Assembly: GCA_910578735.1 (NCBI GenBank)
Contig: CAJTSQ010000009.1
Span: 12,484-76,483, forward strand
DNA length: 64,000 bases
Source: an uncultured Oscillospiraceae bacterium
Lineage (GTDB): Bacteria > Bacillota > Clostridia > Oscillospirales > Oscillospiraceae
Reading direction: 5' to 3'
Made by a program: the position numbers and the translations under genes. Positions 1 through 7,295 of the stretch are shown one piece after another; positions within the stretch are counted from its first letter, which is position 1; every line of letters starts with the position of its first letter. The notes under the pieces are model-generated. The model was not told where the DNA came from and made no database searches. It saw only the letters and a program-made list of their open reading frames with translations.

Positions 1-890
1 CCGGACAGAGCCAGCTCCACCCCGTCGGCCAGGGTAAAACCGCAGGCCAGGGCGGCCAGGGTGTCCATCCCAACCCGCAGGCGAAAGGCCCGGACAATCC
101 CCACAAACAGCACATCAAATGCCAGCAGGACTCCCGCTCCCAGCAGGCCCACCGCGACCCAGCACTGGAGCTGAGGCTGGTCCAGGGCGGGCATCCAGGC
201 CGCCCCCAGCAGGGGGAGCGCCGCCTGGCCCAGGGCCATCAGGATCAGCAGGAAGATCAGCAGCACCCGCATCCGCATCCACTTCAGCCCCCGGCTGTAG
301 CGCTTGGCCAGCTCTCGCGGCGGGATGTCCGGAGGCAGGGGCTCCGGCCGCTTCGGGCGGCGCCAACGGAGGTCCGGCGGGTCCTCCTCCACCTCCTCCT
401 GATCGGTTCCGGGAATGAGGCGCTCCAGACGGCGGACCTCCCTCTTGTCGATGGCCTCGTCTTCTTCAAACATGCGGTCGGCGTAGTCGTCCGCCTTCTT
501 GCCCAAATCCTTCAGAAAGGCGGACAACACACTCTCCTCCTGGGGGAAGGGGATGATGGGGGCAGACTGACTCTCCGGCTCGGGGCGCGGCACCTCCGGA
601 GGTTCTTCCGCCTCTGGCTCCGGCTCCTCCGGACCGCTCTCCTCTGGACCGCCCTCCTCCGGCTCCTCCAGGTTCAGCCTGGGGAGGGGCTGGGTTCCGG
701 GAAAGGGCACTACATTCCCCTTGGGCTGGGGAACATCTGGCTGGGCCTGCTCCGGCAGGTCCGCCGGAGACGTGCGGCCATACTCGGCCATAATGTCGTC
801 CAGGGAGTAGTCGCCCCCGTCGGCGTCTCCAATCAGCGATTTGATGTCGATCAGTTCACCTTTATTCAGTTTTTCATCCTGGTCGCGCAT
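1..890 (-). CDS. Membrane-anchored protein of unknown function, C-terminus cut by the window
   Basis: The first 296 residues are visible; the rest lies before position 1. The ATG at 888-890 has a GGAG Shine-Dalgarno just upstream. Residues 1 to about 195 are hydrophilic, acidic and proline-rich, with a patch SLDDIMAEYG near residue 30, so this part is probably cytoplasmic. After a basic stretch (RYSRGLKWMRMR) come three hydrophobic segments at roughly 206-226, 240-262 and 272-295. The last starts near MDTLAALACG, which faintly recalls P1B-ATPase membrane helices, but no catalytic motif is in view. I do not recognise the family. It is co-oriented with rlmB, 168 bp upstream, and may be co-transcribed with it. 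Confidence 0.75.
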   Translation of the reverse strand, partial: MRDQDEKLNKGELIDIKSLIGDADGGDYSLDDIMAEYGRTSPADLPEQAQPDVPQPKGNVVPFPGTQPLPRLNLEEPEEGGPEESGPEEPEPEAEEPPEVPRPEPESQSAPIIPFPQEESVLSAFLKDLGKKADDYADRMFEEDEAIDKREVRRLERLIPGTDQEEVEEDPPDLRWRRPKRPEPLPPDIPPRELAKRYSRGLKWMRMRVLLIFLLILMALGQAALPLLGAAWMPALDQPQLQCWVAVGLLGAGVLLAFDVLFVGIVRAFRLRVGMDTLAALACGFTLADGVELALS

Positions 891-1058
891 GGGGAACTCC
901 TTGGTTTCGATTTAAGTATCCGGGCCCCGGCTCAAGCCGGCGGACACTCAGAATTGGTCAATAAAAAATGGAAGAACTTTCGGATCAGGGCGTGGGAAAA
1001 TCCTTCAATCAGAAGGACGGCGGACGAAGGGCAAATGCAAGGGCCGCAGGCGGCGGCT

Positions 1059-1847
1059 CTAGAGACGGCCAAGCCTCTGCCGCACCGCCTCATACAGCAG
1101 GACCGCCGCCGCAGCTGAGGCGTTCAGCGAGTTGATTTTTCCGAACATGGGGATCGAGACGGTAAAATCGCAGTTCTCCGCCACCAGGCGGCCCATCCCC
1201 GCCCCCTCGCTGCCGATGACAATGGCGGCGGGGCCCTTCAGGTCGGCCTGATACAGCGGGGTCGTCCCATCCATGGCGGTTCCGAAGACCCATACCCCCT
1301 CCGCCTTCAGCTCCTTGAGCAGGGCGGGCAGGTTGGGCACCCGGGCCACGGGCACATGGGCCACCGCTCCGGCGGATGTCTTGCCCACGATGGCCGTCAG
1401 CCCGGCGGAGCGGCGCTTGGGGATAATCACCCCGTGGGCCCCGGCGGCGTCGGCGGTGCGGATCACCGCCCCCAGGTTGTGGGGGTCACTGAGCTCATCG
1501 CACACCAGGATGAGGGGCGGCTCCCCCTTCTCCCGGGCGGCGCTGAGAATGTCGTCCACGCTGGCGTATGCCCGGACGGCGGCCTGGGCAATCACCCCCT
1601 GGTGGGCGTGGGTGCGGCTCATGTTGTCCAGCTTGCGCCGGTCGGCATCCACCACCACAACGCCCTTCTCCCGGGCGGCGGAGGCGATGTGGCCCAGAGC
1701 GGCGTCGGTTTCCCCCTTGGCGATGAATATTTTGTCGATGGTCACCCCGGCCCGCAGGGCCTCGATAACGGCGTTGCGGCCCTCGATGATGCCGTCGTTC
1801 TCCTGCTCCACAGGGGCGGAGCGGCGCAGAGGGGGACGTTTATTCAT
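1059..1847 (-). CDS. rlmB: 23S rRNA 2'-O-methyltransferase, RlmB/TrmH family
   Basis: SpoU/TrmH-family methyltransferase of 262 residues that probably 2'-O-methylates G2251 (E. coli numbering) of 23S rRNA using S-adenosylmethionine. The N-terminal part (GIIEGRNAVIEALRAG) is the substrate-binding domain typical of RlmB. The C-terminal half has the three SpoU motifs of the trefoil-knot fold: LSDPHNLGAVIRTADAAG, IVIGSEGAGM and IPMFGKINSLNASAAAA. The frame is open for 30 codons upstream, but the ATG at 1847 (MNKRPPLRR) has an upstream GGAAGG and gives the usual family length. Divergent from ftsH. A closely related TrmH-type specificity cannot be excluded. Confidence 0.9.
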   Translation of the reverse strand: MNKRPPLRRSAPVEQENDGIIEGRNAVIEALRAGVTIDKIFIAKGETDAALGHIASAAREKGVVVVDADRRKLDNMSRTHAHQGVIAQAAVRAYASVDDILSAAREKGEPPLILVCDELSDPHNLGAVIRTADAAGAHGVIIPKRRSAGLTAIVGKTSAGAVAHVPVARVPNLPALLKELKAEGVWVFGTAMDGTTPLYQADLKGPAAIVIGSEGAGMGRLVAENCDFTVSIPMFGKINSLNASAAAAVLLYEAVRQRLGRL

Positions 1848-1888
1848 AGGTATCCAATCCTTCCAGTGTCGAATTACATACAAGGCAT

Positions 1889-1917
1889 ATTGTACCACAT
1901 TTGATTCCTGGTGGGAA
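1889..1917 (-). promoter_or_regulatory. Possible rlmB promoter
   Basis: On the minus strand a TACAAT -10 box (1889-1894) lies 42 bp before the rlmB ATG. The -35 region 17 bp upstream is poor (TTCCCA). Inference from consensus only. Confidence 0.35.
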
Positions 1918-1970
1918 GTGGGAAAATACAAGGTCACAGAAAATTCACTGGAAGTTTACACGGTATTTTC

Positions 1971-1999
1971 TTGTTTTTATTGCGCGGTTGTGGTATGAT
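1971..1999 (+). promoter_or_regulatory. Likely ftsH promoter
   Basis: TTGTTT (1971-1976), a 17-bp spacer and TATGAT (1994-1999) match a sigma-A promoter. Transcription would begin near 2006, giving a leader of about 40 nt before the ftsH start. Confidence 0.6.
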
Positions 2000-2046
2000 A
2001 CCCTTTGACCTGTTTTGAAAATACACAAAATTGGAGGTACGCTCCT

Positions 2047-4215
2047 TTGAAGCCAGATAAAGGAAACAACAAAAAGAACGCCTTCGGCCTGATCTCGCTG
2101 ATCCTGTGGGCCCTGGTTCTGACGCTGTTCTTTCGCAGCTGCACCAGCTCCTACAACAGCTCTAACCAGGTCCAGGTGGATTACTCCGTCTTCCGCCAGT
2201 GGGTGGTGGCGGAGCTGGTGGACTCGGTGAAGCTGGAGAGCAGCCTGTTCACCATCACCCTCAAGGAGGGCAAAGAGGAGGAGGCCCTGGCCTACATCCC
2301 CGAGAACGAAAACCGTCAGGACATGAACAACAGCATGTTCGCCTGGATGCCCCTTCAGAACGAGCGGGACACCGAGTATGTCACCACCCCGCCCCCCATC
2401 TCCGACCTGGAGCTGGAGAGCCTGCTCAATGATCACAACGTCCGCCACTGGACCCCTGCGGTGGACAACTCCTCCCAGATTCTCTACCTGCTGCTCACCA
2501 CGGTCCTGCCCATTGTCATTATGGTGGGCGCTATGGTCTTCCTCATGCGGGGCATCGGCGGCAAGGGGGGCATGGGCGGCATCGGCGGCGTGGGCAAGGC
2601 CAACGCCAAGGTGTATGTGGAGAAAAAGACCGGCGTCACCTTCCGGGACGTGGCCGGCCAGGACGAGGCCAAGGAGAGCCTGGAGGAGATCATCGACATC
2701 CTCCACAACCCCCAGAAGTACACCGAGATCGGCGCCAAGCTGCCCAAGGGGGCGCTGCTGGTGGGTCCTCCAGGCACCGGCAAGACCCTCCTGGCCAAGG
2801 CTGTGGCCGGCGAGGCGGGGGTGCCCTTCTTCTCCATCAGCGGCTCCGACTTTGTAGAGATGTTTGTGGGCGTGGGCGCAAGCCGGGTCCGGGACCTCTT
2901 TAAAGAGGCCAGCAAGATGGCCCCCTGCATCATCTTCATCGACGAGATCGACACCATCGGCAAGTCCCGTGACAACCGCATGGGGGGCAACGACGAGCGG
3001 GAGCAGACCCTGAACCAGCTGCTGGCCGAGCTGGACGGCTTCGACCCCGGCAAGGGCGTCATCGTTCTGGGGGCCACCAACCGCCCCGAGGTGCTGGACA
3101 AGGCCCTCCTCCGCCCCGGCCGCTTCGACCGGCGCATCACCATCGACCGGCCCAACCTGGCCGGCCGCCTGTCCACCCTCCAGGTCCACACCCGGAACAT
3201 CCGCCTCAGCGAGGACGTGGACTTGAAAAAGATCGCCCTGGCCACCGCCGGCACCGTGGGCGCCGACCTGGCCAACCTGGTGAACGAGGCCGCCCTCCGG
3301 GCCGTCCGCCACGGGAGAAGGGCAGTCAACCAGGAGGACCTGCTGGCCTCCTTCGAGTTTGTCATCGCCGGCAGCGAGAAGAAAAACTCGGTCCTCACCG
3401 AGCTGGAGCGCAAGCTGGTGGCCTACCACGAAGTGGGCCACGCCATGGTGGCCTACAAGCAGAAAAATGCCGAGCCGGTGCAGAAGATCACCATCGTCCC
3501 CCACACCGAGGGGTCGCTGGGCTACACCCTTCTCATGCCCGAGGAGGACAAGACCAATCTGCGCACCAAGGAGGAGCTGATGGCGAAAATCGCCGTCTCC
3601 ATGGGCGGCCGTGCCGCCGAGGAGGTGGTGATGGACACCATGACCAACGGCGCCTCCCAGGATATCCAGGAGGCCACCAACATCGCCCGGAATATGGTGG
3701 CCATGTACGGCATGAGCGAGGAGTTCGGCATGATGGCCCTGGGCTCCGTCCGGAACCAGTATCTGGACGGCGGCTACGGCCTGGACTGCGCTCAGGACAC
3801 CGCCGCCGTCATGGACAAGGCCGTCAAAGCCATTTTGGACGTGTGCTATAAGGAGGCCGTGGAGGTCATCCAGGCCAACCGGGAGGACATGGACAAGGTG
3901 GTGGCCTACCTGCTGGAGAAGGAGACCATTACCGGCGGCGAGATGGTTGCCATCATCGAGGGCCGGGACCCCGCCCTGGTGGAGGACGCCTACGCCTCTA
4001 CCAAATCCAAGCCCAAGCCGCTGTCCGGGGAGATTGAGCCCCCAGCAAAGGCCATCCATATAGTCAGCGAGGAGATCAAGCCCCCCGCCCCTTCGGAGGA
4101 GGGAGGGACCGGGGAGCCGCCCGCGGAGGAGGAGACACCTCCCGAGGAGGTCCCGAAGGAATTACCCCCTGTTCCTCCGGAGGTGCCGCCGGAGAATGGG
4201 GATCAGCCCGAATAA
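2047..4215 (+). CDS. ftsH: ATP-dependent zinc metalloprotease FtsH
   Basis: Membrane-bound AAA+ protease that degrades misfolded and regulatory membrane proteins. A TTG start at 2047 is chosen because GGAGGT lies 8 nt upstream; no ATG fits. Two membrane segments flank a short external domain: about residues 15-35 (LILWALVLTLFF) and 148-172. The AAA module has Walker A GPPGTGKT at about 240 and Walker B IIFIDEID near 295-302. The zinc site is HEVGH at 461-465, with Val where most family members have Ala. At 722 residues it is longer than usual because of a roughly 60-residue Pro/Glu-rich C-terminal tail. Monocistronic: divergent from rlmB and closed by the hairpin at 4222-4249. Confidence 0.96.
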   Translation: MKPDKGNNKKNAFGLISLILWALVLTLFFRSCTSSYNSSNQVQVDYSVFRQWVVAELVDSVKLESSLFTITLKEGKEEEALAYIPENENRQDMNNSMFAWMPLQNERDTEYVTTPPPISDLELESLLNDHNVRHWTPAVDNSSQILYLLLTTVLPIVIMVGAMVFLMRGIGGKGGMGGIGGVGKANAKVYVEKKTGVTFRDVAGQDEAKESLEEIIDILHNPQKYTEIGAKLPKGALLVGPPGTGKTLLAKAVAGEAGVPFFSISGSDFVEMFVGVGASRVRDLFKEASKMAPCIIFIDEIDTIGKSRDNRMGGNDEREQTLNQLLAELDGFDPGKGVIVLGATNRPEVLDKALLRPGRFDRRITIDRPNLAGRLSTLQVHTRNIRLSEDVDLKKIALATAGTVGADLANLVNEAALRAVRHGRRAVNQEDLLASFEFVIAGSEKKNSVLTELERKLVAYHEVGHAMVAYKQKNAEPVQKITIVPHTEGSLGYTLLMPEEDKTNLRTKEELMAKIAVSMGGRAAEEVVMDTMTNGASQDIQEATNIARNMVAMYGMSEEFGMMALGSVRNQYLDGGYGLDCAQDTAAVMDKAVKAILDVCYKEAVEVIQANREDMDKVVAYLLEKETITGGEMVAIIEGRDPALVEDAYASTKSKPKPLSGEIEPPAKAIHIVSEEIKPPAPSEEGGTGEPPAEEETPPEEVPKELPPVPPEVPPENGDQPE

Positions 4216-4221
4216 CACAAG

Positions 4222-4249
4222 GAAGCGCCGCCCGGCCGGGCGGCGCTTC
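4222..4249. terminator. Hairpin between convergent ftsH and transketolase
   Basis: A perfect 12-bp stem (GAAGCGCCGCCC with its complement, 4-nt loop) sits 7 bp after the ftsH stop and ahead of the convergent transketolase gene. The T tract is short, so it is a plausible bidirectional terminator. Confidence 0.8.
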
Positions 4250-4280
4250 TTCATTCTGCCACAAAAGTGCAAGGAACATA

Positions 4281-5225
4281 TTACTTCCCGCAGAAGTCTT
4301 TTGCGACCTCCACGATGTGGTCCGCCGACAGGCCGAACTGCTTGAGCAGGGCGGCGGCAGGACCGGAGTGGCCGTATTCGTCGTTGACCCCGATCCGGCG
4401 GACAGGGGTGGGGCATTTCTCACTGAGCAGGGCGCACACCGCCTCGCCCAGGCCGCCGATGACGGAGTGCTCCTCGCAGGTGATGACTTTGCCGCACTCC
4501 CGGGCGGCTTTCAAAACCAACTCCTCGTCCAGGGGCTTGATGGTGCACAGGTTTATCACACGAGCGGAGATCCCCGCCTCCTTCAGGGCCTTGCCGGCCT
4601 CCATGGCCTCGTTGACCATCAGCCCGTTGGCGATGATGGCCACATCGGACCCATCCTGGAGGACCTCGCCCTTGCCAATCTCGAACTTAAAGGTGGCCTC
4701 GTCGTGGAACACAGGGACGGCCAGCCGGCCGAAGCGGAGGTAGACAGGGCCCACATACTCATAGGCGGCCTTGACGGCGGCCCTGGCCTCTACATCGTCG
4801 GCGGGAGACATGACCACCATGCCGGGGATGGAGCGCATCAGGGCAAAGTCCTCGCAGCACTGGTGGGAGGCTCCGTCCTCGCCCACGGAGATGCCCCCGT
4901 GGGTGGCTCCGATCTTCACGTTGAGGTGGGGGTAGCCGATGGAGTTGCGCACCTGCTCGAAGGCCCGGCCGGCAGCGAACATGGCAAAGCTGGAGGCGAA
5001 GGGCACCAGCCCCATGGTGGAGGCCCCGGCGGCCACGGCGATCATGTTGCCCTCGGCGATGCCGCAGTTGAAGTGGCGCTCCGGGAAAGCCTTTTTGAAG
5101 GTGCCCGTCTTGGTGGCACCAGCCAGGTCGGCGTCGAAGACGATCAGGTCGTCATGTTCGGCGCCCAGGGCAGCCAACGCATTTCCATAGCTGTCGCGGG
5201 TCGCGATTTTCTTCACATCTGCCAT
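4281..5225 (-). CDS. Transketolase, C-terminal (pyrimidine-binding) subunit
   Basis: One half (314 residues) of a split transketolase that transfers C2 ketol units between sugar phosphates in the pentose phosphate pathway using thiamine diphosphate. It holds the central Pyr domain (residues about 5-165, with FNCGIAEGNMIAVAAG containing the catalytic Glu, and THGGISVGEDGASHQ) and the C-terminal transketolase domain (ending near PTPVRRIGVNDEYGHSG). The stop of the upstream N-terminal-subunit gene lies directly before this ATG, so the two are translationally coupled. Standing apart from any accessory cluster, this is the likeliest housekeeping pair of the three in the window. Confidence 0.93.
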   Translation of the reverse strand: MADVKKIATRDSYGNALAALGAEHDDLIVFDADLAGATKTGTFKKAFPERHFNCGIAEGNMIAVAAGASTMGLVPFASSFAMFAAGRAFEQVRNSIGYPHLNVKIGATHGGISVGEDGASHQCCEDFALMRSIPGMVVMSPADDVEARAAVKAAYEYVGPVYLRFGRLAVPVFHDEATFKFEIGKGEVLQDGSDVAIIANGLMVNEAMEAGKALKEAGISARVINLCTIKPLDEELVLKAARECGKVITCEEHSVIGGLGEAVCALLSEKCPTPVRRIGVNDEYGHSGPAAALLKQFGLSADHIVEVAKDFCGK

Positions 5226-5226
5226 C

Positions 5227-6072
5227 TTACATCGCCTCCACTTCTGCCAGCTGGGCCTTTAGCTCAGTCATGGCCTTCTCATACTCCTCATCGTTGGGGG
5301 CCTTGCCGTGCCAGCCGGCCTGGTTCTCCATAAAGCTGACTCCCTTGCCCTTGGTGGTCTTCATCACAATGGCGGTGGGGACACCCTTGGCCGCCTTGGC
5401 CTTTTCAAAGGCGGCCTCGATCTGGTCGAAGTCGTGGCCGTCGATCTCTACCACGTTCCAGCCGAAGGCTTTCAGCTTCTCCGGGATGGGATAGGGGCTC
5501 ATGACCTTGTCGATGGGGCCGTCGATTTGCAGTCCGTTGTTGTCAACGACAGCGCACAGGTTGTCCAGTCCGTAGTGATGGGCCAGCATAAACGCCTCCC
5601 AAACCTGGCCCTCCTGAATTTCGCCGTCGCCCAGCAGGGCATACACCCGGCAGTTCTTGCCGGCGTGCCTGGCGGCCAGGGCCATACCGGCGGCAGCGGA
5701 GATGCCCTGCCCCAGGGAACCGGTGGACATGTCCACGCCGGGGACGGTGTTCATGTTGGGGTGGCCCTGGAGGTAGCTGTCGATGTGGCGCAGGGTGGGC
5801 AGGTCCTCCACCGGGAAGAAGCCCCGGTTGGCCAGAGCGGCGTACAGGCCGGGGGCGGTGTGGCCCTTGGACAGGACAAACCGGTCCCGCTCCTCCCACT
5901 TGGGGTTCTTGGGGTCGACGTTCATCTCTTTAAAATAAAGGTAGGTAAAAACATCGGCGGCGGACAGGCTGCCGCCGGGGTGGCCGGCCTTGGCCCCATG
6001 GGTCCCCTCGATGACGCCCATGCGCACCTTGCAGGCCGTGGCCATCAGCTGCTTTTTTTCACTGGCTGTCAT
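5227..6072 (-). CDS. Transketolase, N-terminal (diphosphate-binding) subunit
   Basis: Partner (281 residues) of the gene directly downstream; together they equal one full-length transketolase. It carries the PP-domain features: the His-containing GHPGGSLSAADVFTYLYF near residue 30, the SKGHTAPGLYAAL loop, and the thiamine diphosphate/metal site LLGDGEIQEGQVWEA followed by DNNGLQIDG. The ATG at 6072 follows AGAAGGAGAG. A consensus promoter (6119-6147) precedes it. Splitting into two genes is common in Clostridia and archaea. Confidence 0.93.
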   Translation of the reverse strand: MTASEKKQLMATACKVRMGVIEGTHGAKAGHPGGSLSAADVFTYLYFKEMNVDPKNPKWEERDRFVLSKGHTAPGLYAALANRGFFPVEDLPTLRHIDSYLQGHPNMNTVPGVDMSTGSLGQGISAAAGMALAARHAGKNCRVYALLGDGEIQEGQVWEAFMLAHHYGLDNLCAVVDNNGLQIDGPIDKVMSPYPIPEKLKAFGWNVVEIDGHDFDQIEAAFEKAKAAKGVPTAIVMKTTKGKGVSFMENQAGWHGKAPNDEEYEKAMTELKAQLAEVEAM

Positions 6073-6118
6073 ATATGCTCTCCTTCTATGTGAAAATTTT
6101 CTGGTATTGCTACCCTTT

Positions 6119-6147
6119 ATTATAAATCAGCCGCCTGGAAAAAACAA
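6119..6147 (-). promoter_or_regulatory. Likely promoter of the split transketolase operon
   Basis: On the minus strand TTGTTT (6142-6147), 17-bp spacer and a perfect TATAAT (6119-6124) lie about 50 bp before the transketolase ATG. Confidence 0.7.
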
Positions 6148-6190
6148 GTCAAAATGGCCGGCTTTTAGGCGGATATATCATGAAATAACA

Positions 6191-6210
6191 GGCCGGTTTC
6201 CCGGCCCGCC
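6191..6210 (+). repeat. Direct repeat, left copy, flanking the toxin cassette
   Basis: A 20-bp sequence beginning GGCCGGTTTC and ending CCGGCCCGCC is found identically at 6585-6604. It forms a small GC hairpin. The two copies bracket the toxin-antitoxin-like cassette, which suggests insertion or duplication. Confidence 0.75.
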
Positions 6211-6230
6211 TATACTGATTTAAATGGATG

Positions 6231-6259
6231 TTGACAACCAGACAGGCGAAGATTATAAT
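6231..6259 (+). promoter_or_regulatory. Perfect consensus promoter for an antisense RNA
   Basis: TTGACA (6231-6236), exactly 17 bp, TATAAT (6254-6259): both hexamers match the sigma-A consensus fully. No plus-strand gene follows. It faces the 3' end of the small toxin-like gene, as antitoxin RNA promoters do in type I systems. Confidence 0.85.
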
Positions 6260-6265
6260 GGAATA

Positions 6266-6356
6266 TAGAAAGGGCGCTGCCAAGACACGGTCAGCCCTTA
6301 AAGTTGACGAAAGTGATCGCCGTACTTGTCAGGGTGCCGGCGGTCACTTCTTTTTG
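6266..6356 (+). ncRNA. Putative antisense antitoxin RNA
   Basis: Predicted RNA of about 90 nt running from the consensus promoter to an intrinsic terminator: AAGTGATCGCCG (6311-6322) pairs with CGGCGGTCACTT (6338-6349), 12 bp with one G-U, followed by TTTTT (6351-6355). It also has an upstream hairpin at 6270-6299. It is complementary to the last 13 nt of the toxin-like frame and to its whole 3' untranslated region. This is the layout of RatA, SR4 and related antitoxin RNAs. The exact ends are inferred. Confidence 0.65.
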
Positions 6357-6508
6357 CCCTGGATAAACAGGCTGCAAATACCAATGATGACCAAACAAAG
6401 CTGCAACACTTCGGATGTACTCATCAGGCAGCCCCCCCTTTCCGAAGATCAGAGGGCAAGGAGCTGCCCTCTGTCACGAGGGCTGACCGCTGCTGTTTGG
6501 CAGCGCTG
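6271..6508. repeat. Inverted copies of a hairpin element flanking the toxin gene
   Basis: The sequence AGGGCTGACCG...GGCAGCGC occurs on the minus strand at about 6271-6300 and on the plus strand at about 6479-6506, differing by a 4-nt insertion and one base. The copies are about 180 bp apart, one in each untranslated region of the toxin mRNA. They could pair with each other within that mRNA or act as separate hairpins. Confidence 0.7.
6344..6424 (-). CDS. 26-residue hydrophobic peptide, putative holin-like/type I toxin
   Basis: The peptide starts MSTSEVLQLCLVI, continues as one hydrophobic helix of about 17 residues and ends in QGKKK. The polar N-terminus, single membrane segment and lysine tail are the pattern of the Hol-Tox/TxpA/BsrG group of membrane-acting type I toxins. 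The ATG at 6424 has a strong AAGGGGGG Shine-Dalgarno about 8 nt upstream. A promoter lies at 6532-6560, so the mRNA has a leader of about 100 nt with a hairpin (6451-6472) that could control translation. Its 3' end is covered by a convergent antisense RNA. Family assignment rests on pattern, not on a search. Confidence 0.75.
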   Translation of the reverse strand: MSTSEVLQLCLVIIGICSLFIQGKKK

Positions 6509-6531
6509 AAAGATGATTCTTTCCGATTTTC

Positions 6532-6560
6532 AGAATAACATATTACAGCAGATTATTCAA
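6532..6560 (-). promoter_or_regulatory. Promoter of the toxin-like gene
   Basis: On the minus strand TTGAAT (6555-6560), 17-bp spacer and TATTCT (6532-6537). Transcription would begin near 6525 and read through the 26-residue frame to the hairpin at about 6270-6300. Confidence 0.65.
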
Positions 6561-6584
6561 GCGTTTATGGAGAGCAAAACAGCG

Positions 6585-6604
6585 GGCCGGTTTCCCGGCC
6601 CGCC
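6585..6604 (+). repeat. Direct repeat, right copy; also terminator hairpin of the anti-sigma gene
   Basis: Second copy of the 20-bp repeat at 6191-6210. Read on the minus strand it forms GCGGGCCGG-gaa-ACCGGCCCGC followed by TGTTTTG, 8 bp after the anti-sigma gene stop, so it probably terminates that operon. Confidence 0.7.
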
Positions 6605-6611
6605 GCGCGCT

Positions 6612-7295
6612 TTATTTCTCCGCCTCACATTTATCGGTCGTGGTTACATGCGTGCTGGTCACAACCTCTGCGTCTGCAATACCTTCTGAAACATCCACAG
6701 ATCTGTCTTTAAAAATGTCGCCGTTGAAGAATATGCCGCCCAGGGCATCGTCCACGGTCTCGCTGGTGACGGTCTCGCTGCCAAGCCTGTGATAGCTGCC
6801 GTCAGCCTTTACGATGCCCACTTCCTTCACCAGTGTCCACTGGTCGATGGTGCCGTCCACAGTGATGGTGATTCTGGTATCCTCGGTAAAGTCCTCAAAG
6901 ACATAGTGCTGGTCCTGGGCCAGGGCGTCGGTGATGTCGGCCGCGTCCTCGCCGTTGACCACCAGGATAGCCTTACCCTCCCGATTCTCCACCATAGCGT
7001 CGGGGGACTCCACCATAGAGAACGTCTCGCCGTCCTCGGTGGTCACATCGGAGCGGTAGCGGTCCACCCGGACAACCGTGCCGATGTTAATCAGGAAGGA
7101 CTCAAAGCCCTCCGGGTCGGCGGCGGCCACGCTGACCACCATCATAGCCATAGCGGCGGCGCAGATCAGGGCGGTGCGCAGGGGGCGTAATTTCTTCTTA
7201 TTCGTCTTCTCAGTCATGGTAATAATCTCCTCAATTTTATCCTCGGGAGCTCTCAGCTCCCGGCACACTTCATAGTATTGTTTCGGGTCAAACAT
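6612..7295 (-). CDS. Putative anti-sigma factor, single membrane helix
   Basis: A 227-residue protein with a short N-terminal cytoplasmic part (MFDPKQYYEVCRELRAPEDKI), one membrane helix at about residues 41-60 (ALICAAAMAMMVVSVAAA) and an external domain of about 165 residues without a recognised motif. Its start overlaps the end of the sigma-factor gene by 8 bp, the usual sign of a sigma/anti-sigma pair. The ATG at 7295 follows GGGAGGAA. The role is inferred from topology and position; there is no zinc-binding HxxxCxxC motif. The external part may sense an envelope signal. Confidence 0.65.
   Translation of the reverse strand: MFDPKQYYEVCRELRAPEDKIEEIITMTEKTNKKKLRPLRTALICAAAMAMMVVSVAAADPEGFESFLINIGTVVRVDRYRSDVTTEDGETFSMVESPDAMVENREGKAILVVNGEDAADITDALAQDQHYVFEDFTEDTRITITVDGTIDQWTLVKEVGIVKADGSYHRLGSETVTSETVDDALGGIFFNGDIFKDRSVDVSEGIADAEVVTSTHVTTTDKCEAEK

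Noticed and set aside
6228..6538. Plus-strand frames of 70-93 codons across the toxin cassette
   Set aside because: No ribosome site or motif; the region is explained by the antisense RNA and the 26-residue minus-strand frame.
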